Source of the DNA: Nitrospirota bacterium
Lineage (GTDB): Bacteria > Nitrospirota > Nitrospiria > Nitrospirales > Nitrospiraceae
DNA: 64,000 nucleotides
NCBI GenBank assembly: GCA_040757595.1
Contig: JBFLWP010000008.1
Span: 87,202 to 151,201, forward strand
Reading direction: 5' to 3'
The translations under genes were made by a program, and so were the position numbers. Numbering within the stretch: the stretch's first letter is position 1; every line of letters begins with the position of its first letter. This document shows, in pieces, positions 60,602 through 64,000 of the stretch. Below the pieces are notes generated by a model that did not search any database, was not told the origin of the DNA, and saw nothing but the letters and a program-made list of their open reading frames with translations.

Positions 60602-61051
60602 GTGTTACACGAGCGTGACCGGTTCCGCCATCTCGTCGCCCAGCTCCGGGCCGCCCTGGACGCACGGGGCGATGCGGCCTTTGCCGACGCCCTCACCGAA
60701 TGCCTGCGGAATGCGACCGTGAACCCCCAGTGTCCCATGGGCCGCCTGGTCCTGGCACGGCGGACCAAGGGCAAGCCTCCGATGGCCCCGCCCCGTGCAC
60801 CCGCTGAACCGACAGGTCGCCGAAAAGCATTGCCCCGCTTTGTGGCCCGCGGGTCCCGAGAGGAGATCTTCGAGGGCCTTCTGTCGTTTTTGAAGACCCA
60901 GGCGATCGTGTCCGCCGATGTGCCCCTGCTCCGGGCGCTGCGCGAGTGCCAGCGCTTCACCGAGGAGAAAGAACCCAACTTCTGCCCTGTCCGTCGTCTC
61001 CTGCATCCCGAGCGTCCCCTTTCTGCCTCGAAGTCCCCTGACCAGCCCTAG
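60602..61051 (+). CDS. Unknown element-encoded protein
   Basis: About 149 residues from GTG 60602, chosen because the promoter above excludes the longer frame. Two helical segments around ERDRFRHLVAQLRAALDARG and EEIFEGLLSFLKTQAIVSAD with a basic linker. Its end overlaps the end of the leftward phage module by 4 bases. No family recognised. Confidence 0.5.
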   Translation: MLHERDRFRHLVAQLRAALDARGDAAFADALTECLRNATVNPQCPMGRLVLARRTKGKPPMAPPRAPAEPTGRRKALPRFVARGSREEIFEGLLSFLKTQAIVSADVPLLRALRECQRFTEEKEPNFCPVRRLLHPERPLSASKSPDQP

Positions 61052-61176
61052 CTCAGCAGCCGCATGATCCATTTGACCCCGGCCACGACCACGGCCAGGG
61101 CGAGGGCCGCCGCGCCCCAGGCCATGAGGTCCGCCGTGAGGGTCTGTCCGATCGTCGTGATTGCCGATGCGGTCAT
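61048..61176 (-). CDS. Small coat-like membrane protein, 42 residues
   Basis: ATG 61176 after GGGAGG. Acidic/neutral N-terminus, one membrane helix (WGAAALALAVVVAGVKWIM) and a basic end (RLLS). This is the architecture of a filamentous-phage coat protein without signal peptide. Confidence 0.6.
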   Translation of the reverse strand: MTASAITTIGQTLTADLMAWGAAALALAVVVAGVKWIMRLLS

Positions 61177-61238
61177 GATGAAGCCTCCCTGGAAAGGAAC
61201 GGACGAGGGGCGCGCTCCCTCGTCCATTCCCCACGCCC

Positions 61239-61454
61239 CTAGCGGACCAGACCCCGGACCCGCCGAAAGGCGTAGATGGCCAGCGCCACCCCGATCAGCG
61301 CCGTCGCCCAGAGGAGCAGATCGGCCTTGATCGTGGCGACGTCCGCGGAGACCGGAAAGATGTTGGTCGCCTGCGCGAAGGACCACGCCGGCACCGCCAG
61401 CATCACGACCAGTCCCCACAGCCCTGCCAGCCACCGCCTGACGAACCGTCCCAT
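61239..61454 (-). CDS. Putative major coat protein (pVIII-like), 71 residues
   Basis: ATG 61454 after GAGGAGGTG. Signal peptide (WLAGLWGLVVMLAVPAWSFA), then a mature part ATNIFPVSADVATIKADLLL with acidic residues, one membrane helix (WATALIGVALAIYAF) and a basic tail RRVRGLVR. This matches inovirus major coat proteins in size and charge order. Confidence 0.7.
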   Translation of the reverse strand: MGRFVRRWLAGLWGLVVMLAVPAWSFAQATNIFPVSADVATIKADLLLWATALIGVALAIYAFRRVRGLVR

Positions 61455-61525
61455 AGGGACACCTCCTCGTTTGGTGGACCCGCCCACCCGCGGTCCTGGC
61501 GGCCCCCAGGACTGGGCCCCTCCCG

Positions 61526-61783
61526 TCAGTGGGAGGGCATCAGCATCTTGATGATGCAGCCCACGGCGAAGCCGCCGAGCCAGCAGACCGCCGTGCCGAC
61601 CGCCGAGGCCATCGCGCCCCGCTCCGCCGCCACGCTCGCGATCCACTCCGCTTCCGCCACCACGCGGGCATAGGCCTGGGGCGACACGAGCGCGAGCGCC
61701 CGGCCCGGCATGACGCAGGCCATGAACAGGAACAGCCAGACGCCGGAGAGATAGGTGGAGAGTACGAGTGCCGCGCGGATCAT
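61526..61783 (-). CDS. Small membrane protein in the phage module, 85 residues
   Basis: ATG 61783, overlapping the upstream stop (ATGA). N-terminal signal-like helix (LVLSTYLSGVWLFLFMACVM) and a C-terminal membrane helix (AVGTAVCWLGGFAVGCIIKM). Probably a minor virion or assembly protein. Confidence 0.6.
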   Translation of the reverse strand: MIRAALVLSTYLSGVWLFLFMACVMPGRALALVSPQAYARVVAEAEWIASVAAERGAMASAVGTAVCWLGGFAVGCIIKMLMPSH

Positions 61784-61854
61784 AGCCGCCCCGCCAGGAG
61801 GCCGGAGAGGAAGGCCAGGAGCAGGAGCACCACCGTGACAAAGGTTGGGTCCAT
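61780..61854 (-). CDS. 24-residue membrane peptide (pVII/pIX-like)
   Basis: ATG 61854, stop 61782-61780 overlapping the next ATG. MDPTFVTVVLLLLAFLSGLL plus AGRL is one membrane helix. Tiny minor coat proteins of this type are standard in filamentous phages, and the ATGA coupling supports it as a real gene. Confidence 0.6.
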   Translation of the reverse strand: MDPTFVTVVLLLLAFLSGLLAGRL

Positions 61855-61881
61855 CCTGACCTTCCTTGCTCCTGCCGTTTG

Positions 61882-62169
61882 TTACGCCCTGGCCGGCTGA
61901 GCCCCGGCCACGTCGAGCTGCAGCACGTCGAACAGCCACAGGTTGGCCTTGGCCAGGAACCGGACCTCCACCGTGGCCACCGCCTGCTTGTGCTTGGCCG
62001 CCTGGATCGCCGGCAGCAGCGTGCTCGCCGACTCCTCAGGGATGTTCAACGACATGGTCATTGCGTCCTTCCCGTCCACGTCCAGCCGGAGGGTCCGGTA
62101 GACCTTGCCCTCCTTGTTCTTCCGCTCCCCCACCCCCAACACCAGCCCTCGCATCGTCACCTGTGCCAT
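61882..62169 (-). CDS. SSB-like phage protein (pV-like)
   Basis: 95 residues from ATG 62169 after AGGAGG. A beta-rich pattern: MAQVTMRGLVLGVGERKN, YRTLRLDVDGKDAMTMSLNI and VATVEVRFLAKANLWLFDVL. Size, position after Rep and before coat genes fit the single-stranded-DNA-binding gene V protein. Confidence 0.6.
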   Translation of the reverse strand: MAQVTMRGLVLGVGERKNKEGKVYRTLRLDVDGKDAMTMSLNIPEESASTLLPAIQAAKHKQAVATVEVRFLAKANLWLFDVLQLDVAGAQPARA

Positions 62170-62344
62170 CGCAAAAGACCTCCTGGTTACAGGGTTGCCA
62201 CCGCCGCGCTCCCCGCTCGAAGCAAAAGGAGCCTTCACACTCGTGACAGACACTCACCAGACACGGACCCACCTGGATCAGCCGGTTCGTCCGGGACGAG
62301 CAGCCCGGACAGCTCTTGGACTTCAAGGGCAACCGTCGCCTCAC
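62036..62344 (-). CDS. Cys-rich zinc-ribbon protein overlapping rep and ssb
   Basis: 102 residues from GTG 62344, sharing GTGA with the rep stop. KSKSCPGCSSRTN and SVCHECEGSFCFERG give four to six Cys in a zinc-ribbon pattern. The 3' part overlaps the SSB-like gene by 134 bases in another frame and is low in complexity there. Start coupling and Cys pattern support it; the long overlap counts against it. Confidence 0.5.
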   Translation of the reverse strand: MRRRLPLKSKSCPGCSSRTNRLIQVGPCLVSVCHECEGSFCFERGARRWQPCNQEVFCDGTGDDARAGVGGGGAEEQGGQGLPDPPAGRGREGRNDHVVEHP

Positions 62345-63321
62345 GTCGGCTCCAGCCGGTACGGTGTCCGGGAAACCCGTTTCAGCAGGGCCAGGTGGCG
62401 GCTCTTCCACCGGTCGGCCCCGCGCTGGATCAGCTCCTCCATGAAGGCTTGGCCGGCCTCCTGGTGGGCGTAGAGGACCGCCAGCATGGGGGCCAGGGAT
62501 TTGGCCGCCCACTGCTTCACGTCCTCGATCTGCTTCTGGACCTTCTGCAGCAGCAGCGGGGCCTTCTTGAACCCCTCGGTCAGGGCCTCCCACCAGGCAC
62601 AGAGGGGCGCGCGGGCCCTCTCCCAGGACTTGGCCTCCCGCGTCGTCTCCCGGAAGTCCACGTGGGCGCGCAGGAGGCCAACGACGCGCCGCTTCCAGTC
62701 CGCTTCGGGCAGCCCGGCCAACTCCTCCGCACAGGCCTGGGCCCGCTCGTCCTTGAGCTCCAGCTCGAAGCGGGTCCCGTAGGCCTCCCAGTCGGGATCG
62801 TGCCGCTTCTTCCGCTCCAGCCGCTTGTCGTAGACCCGGAGGAAGGTTTGGGAGGTGCGCTTCCCGAACTCCAGCGTCAGGCCCGTGTCCTCGAAGAAGT
62901 CCAGTTGCTCGTGGATTAGCCGGGAGTAGCGGCTCCGGCAGACGGCCCGGCCCGCGTGGGCGGCCTCATAGACCTGCTGGACCGTGACCCGCTGGAGCCG
63001 GTCATCGAGAGCGAGATCCAGGCGCGTGACGTGGCCGGCATGATCCAGGACCCACCGGATCACCGTCCGCACCTGTTCGATCGTCCAGGCGGCCAGGGCG
63101 GAGCCGGGGAGAGAGCAATGGACTTCCCGCGGGGCGCGCTTGGCGCCGGTGCCCATGCGGCCGACTTGCGCGCCGGAGAGACAGAGCCACCCTTCCGGGT
63201 AGCCGGAGAAGCCCTTCTCCGCCTGACACCAGTCGCCGCCCACCACGTCCTGGACCTCCTGGACCGTGGCCGAGGGGACGGTGAAGCCGAGCCAGTCTAG
63301 CTGGACCGTCGAGCCTTCCAT
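62341..63321 (-). CDS. Rolling-circle replication initiator (PF02486/RstA-like)
   Basis: 326 residues from ATG 63321. Begins VQLDWLGFTVPSAT, then GFSGYPEGWLCLSGA, HCSLPGSALAAW and VTRLDLALDD, the conserved strands of the phage replication initiation (Rep_trans) family. Tyr near RVYDKRLERKKRHD may be nucleophilic. Such proteins drive rolling-circle replication of filamentous phages like CTX. Confidence 0.78.
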   Translation of the reverse strand: MEGSTVQLDWLGFTVPSATVQEVQDVVGGDWCQAEKGFSGYPEGWLCLSGAQVGRMGTGAKRAPREVHCSLPGSALAAWTIEQVRTVIRWVLDHAGHVTRLDLALDDRLQRVTVQQVYEAAHAGRAVCRSRYSRLIHEQLDFFEDTGLTLEFGKRTSQTFLRVYDKRLERKKRHDPDWEAYGTRFELELKDERAQACAEELAGLPEADWKRRVVGLLRAHVDFRETTREAKSWERARAPLCAWWEALTEGFKKAPLLLQKVQKQIEDVKQWAAKSLAPMLAVLYAHQEAGQAFMEELIQRGADRWKSRHLALLKRVSRTPYRLEPT

Positions 63322-63539
63322 GACTTCCGTTTCCGAAGGGACGCTGCACGTAGCGCCCCCGTCTTACTCAACGGGGGCTGGCCGTTCCCGTGCGGTCGGC
63401 TGTCGCCGATCCGCACGGCCCCTGGCCCTCGCTTCAAGGGGACCGTGAGTCCCAGCGCGCGCATGGCCCGGCGCACCGAGATTTCGCTGATCCCCAACTC
63501 AACGGCCAACTCCTTCACCGACAGCAGCGTCCTTCCCAT
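63297..63539 (-). CDS. Small HTH regulator of the phage module
   Basis: 80 residues from ATG 63539 after GGAGG. SVKELAVELGISEISVRRAM is an HTH; the C-terminus is basic (RKRKSWKARRSS). It overlaps the rep start by 25 bases. It may control the module through the phased sites upstream. Confidence 0.7.
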   Translation of the reverse strand: MGRTLLSVKELAVELGISEISVRRAMRALGLTVPLKRGPGAVRIGDSRPHGNGQPPLSKTGALRAASLRKRKSWKARRSS

Positions 63540-63608
63540 CAGGTTCCTCCGTGGCAAGCCGCGCCCGTGTCAGTCGCCACCGTACCGACCGGGACACGGA
63601 AAGGGAAT

Positions 63609-63658
63609 TGATCAGTTTTGATCTCTTTTGATCAGGAGTGATCAGTTTTGATCAAATC
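63609..63658. promoter_or_regulatory. Five TGATC units at exact 10-base spacing
   Basis: TGATC occurs at 63609, 63619, 63629, 63639 and 63649; the two outer pairs read TGATCAGTTTTGATC. One helical turn between units suggests cooperative binding on one DNA face: operator of the HTH gene or replication iterons. Confidence 0.7.
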
Positions 63659-63873
63659 GGCCGCACGAAGGGCAAAACCGGTGCGAAGGCGAATGAGAAG
63701 CAACCGGCCGAGATGAGGTGAAACGGCCAGGAACCGCTAGCCTAGGGAATCGCCTAAGGGAGAGAAAGATACACGCCGCACATTTTTGAACGGGACGGGG
63801 TAAGAAACAGATCTCAGCGGGCAGCTTCTCGGAATATACTTGCCATTCGGGCCACAAATGTATTCATTCGAGC
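63659..63873. other. Gene-poor stretch between phased sites and IS
   Basis: Moderate GC. I see no supported gene; a short leftward open frame here (63642-63857) overlaps the phased sites and has no ribosome-binding site or recognisable product. Confidence 0.5.
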
Positions 63874-64000
63874 TGACCCCCTCCCAGAAAACTAGGCCAG
63901 CCAAAACTGGGAAAATCGGCTAAGCTTGCAGCCCTCCAACTCAGGAGGGCGCATCATGAAAAAGAGCAAGTTTTCGGAAGAGCAGATCGCCACGGCCCTG
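63874..64000 (+). mobile_element. IS3-type insertion sequence, left end only
   Basis: TGACCCCCTCCCAGAAAACT at 63874 is typical of an IS3-family terminal inverted repeat; a transposase OrfA start follows. The other end lies outside the window. Confidence 0.7.
63956..64000 (+). CDS. Transposase OrfA, first 15 residues
   Basis: ATG 63956 after AGGAGGGC. MKKSKFSEEQIATAL is the start of IS3/IS407-group OrfA (HTH domain), cut by the window. Confidence 0.8.
   Translation, partial: MKKSKFSEEQIATAL

Larger units (their letters stand above)
58080..64000. mobile_element. Integrated genetic element with filamentous-phage module, right end outside window
   Basis: Begins at tRNA-Glu with the integrase and includes excisionase-like, RadC, Rep, SSB-like and coat-like genes. 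No copy of the tRNA 3' end was found further right in the window, so the second att site is not seen. Confidence 0.7.

Noticed and set aside
63642..63857. 71-codon leftward frame right of the rep module
   Set aside because: It overlaps the phased TGATC sites, lacks a ribosome-binding site and matches nothing recognisable.
58080..64000. Second attachment site (copy of the tRNA-Glu 3' end) within the window
   Set aside because: I found no convincing repeat of the T-arm/acceptor sequence to the right of the integrase.

Overview
The window is a GC-rich bacterial chromosome segment, densely coded, with two 4-5 bp overlapping gene runs, a full isc operon, Tat genes, lipid A and LPS-type genes, a two-membrane envelope (porins, lipoproteins) and rubrerythrin/peroxiredoxin defence. 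This suggests a Gram-negative bacterium. The tandem 'GERITNLPHIPRSMPQKE' porins and the overall gene set resemble Nitrospirota (Nitrospira-like) genomes; that placement is my inference, not something proved by a marker gene in the window.

Layout. 1-4.2 kb: end of an M1-type peptidase, a TolB-like propeller protein and a PAP2 phosphatase. 4.2-11.4 kb: the most striking locus. A strong promoter leads into a fluoride (crcB-motif) riboswitch with an intrinsic terminator, a small exported protein, a second fluoride riboswitch with terminator, and then a tightly coupled operon: dynamin-like GTPase, small unknown protein, AAA-type ATPase, CPA2 cation/proton antiporter, universal stress protein, and an ABC exporter-like protein whose ATPase motifs are all degenerate. 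No crcB or eriC is present. I read this as a fluoride-inducible membrane-protection operon. 11.4-18.3 kb: ArnT-like and GT2 glycosyltransferases, a lipid-A N-domain protein, a four-helix-bundle protein, a MidA-like methyltransferase and two TatA/B-type genes. 18.3-23 kb: two near-identical porins flanking a small periplasmic protein. 23-32 kb: ThrH, two YkgJ-type cysteine-cluster proteins, a sugar dehydrogenase, DUF218, EVE, tRNA-Lys and tRNA-Arg, HU, a cyclase/MoaD-like pair and RfbC. 32.4-37.5 kb: PerR-like regulator, rubrerythrin, Fe-S oxidoreductase, DUF3501, A-type Fe-S carrier, a fused double PTPS/QueD, thioredoxin-like and peroxiredoxin genes. 38-43 kb: TypA/BipA divergent from PBP1A. 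43-49 kb: iscRSUA-hscBA-iscX with a divergent ferredoxin. 49-58 kb: GltX, two tRNA-Gln genes, a MITE-like element, a broken hicA, a methyltransferase, GlnRS, a transglutaminase-like lipoprotein and small envelope proteins.

From 58.0 kb to the right edge lies an element integrated at tRNA-Glu(CTC): tyrosine integrase whose last codons are tRNA antisense, excisionase-like HTH, RadC, small unknowns, and a leftward module that looks filamentous-phage-derived (HTH, PF02486-type Rep initiator, Cys-rich protein, SSB-like protein, four tiny membrane/coat-like proteins). No Zot/pI or pIII gene is visible, so it is a defective, minimal or satellite inovirus unless those genes lie beyond the edge. Upstream of the phage HTH are five TGATC motifs at exactly 10-bp spacing. 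An IS3-type element begins at about 63874.

A second theme is a population of unusual palindromes. Two low-complexity families, A (TCACCCA/TGATGGG units) and B (GGCGAGG/CTAGCCCC units), occur about twenty times between 1.8 and 25 kb, often as nested A-B-b-a inverted pairs. Some lie inside coding sequences (ArnT-like, methyltransferase) and others provide protein termini. Similar single copies with different unit sequences occur at 28.4 and 43.2 kb.
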